NCBI GenBank assembly: GCA_027036655.1
Contig: JALWEC010000079.1
Span: 1 to 5,197, forward strand
Origin: Melioribacteraceae bacterium
GTDB taxonomy: Bacteria; Bacteroidota; Ignavibacteria; Ignavibacteriales; Melioribacteraceae
Direction: 5' to 3'
Length of the DNA stretch: 5,197 nucleotides
The notes under the pieces: model-generated
The model's database searches: none
Seen by the model: only the letters and a program-made list of their open reading frames with translations
Told to the model about the DNA's origin: nothing
Part shown: piece after piece, positions 5,165-5,197 of the stretch
How positions within the stretch are numbered: the stretch's first letter is position 1
Layout of the letters: the number at the start of each line of letters is the position of its first letter
Translations under genes and position numbers: made by a program

Positions 5165-5197
5165 CTATTCTGAGAGCAACCTTCATTTTCTTTGCAA

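Noticed and set aside
5139..5186. Short minus-strand frame of 15 codons (ATG at 5186) upstream of the kinase gene, a possible leader peptide
   Set aside because: It has no strong ribosome site, runs straight through both palindromes, and its sequence has no regulatory-codon run. The palindromes explain this stretch better.

Overview
The window looks chromosomal and comes from a moderately AT-rich bacterium. My best guess is the FCB group, near Ignavibacteria/Chlorobi. The reasons are a fused phosphoglucose/phosphomannose isomerase instead of a classical Pgi, tRNA genes without an encoded CCA end, a histidine kinase with an export signal ending in Leu-Ser-Gln and an FG-GAP-like periplasmic domain, and Ile/Lys/Asn-rich proteins. 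A good Shine-Dalgarno sequence on at least one gene argues against typical Bacteroidia. This assignment is inference; no marker gene in the window settles it.

Plus strand, 1-1220: the 3' part of a bifunctional phosphoglucose/phosphomannose isomerase gene runs in from the left edge and stops at 940. After a short spacer with a plausible promoter come tRNA-Gly(GCC) at 1024-1095 and tRNA-Cys(GCA) at 1147-1220. A UUCG-capped, terminator-like hairpin lies between them. Gly(GCC)-Cys(GCA) is a familiar tRNA pairing (compare glyW-cysT-leuZ of E. coli).

Convergent gap, 1221-1484: no gene is visible. The gap holds three short, degenerate tandem arrays with periods of 7, 9-10 and 8 bases, plus weak inverted repeats.

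Minus strand, 5036-1485: a two-gene operon encodes a membrane sensor histidine kinase (710 aa) and, 9 bases later, an NtrC-family response regulator (469 aa: receiver, AAA+ sigma54-activator domain, Fis-type HTH). The kinase has an export signal, about 415 residues of periplasmic propeller-like sensor, one membrane helix, and HisKA and HATPase_c domains. The two proteins most likely form one phosphorelay pair. The regulator carries GAFTNA where the family has GAFTGA. Upstream of the kinase gene, at 5127-5164, are two near-identical 17-base palindromes whose centres are 21 bases apart. They look like a tandem operator or enhancer.

I see no mobile element, CRISPR array or obviously new multi-gene system. 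The points most worth a second look are the twin palindromes, the altered sigma54-contact loop, the poorly characterised sensor domain and the repeat mosaic downstream of the tRNA genes.
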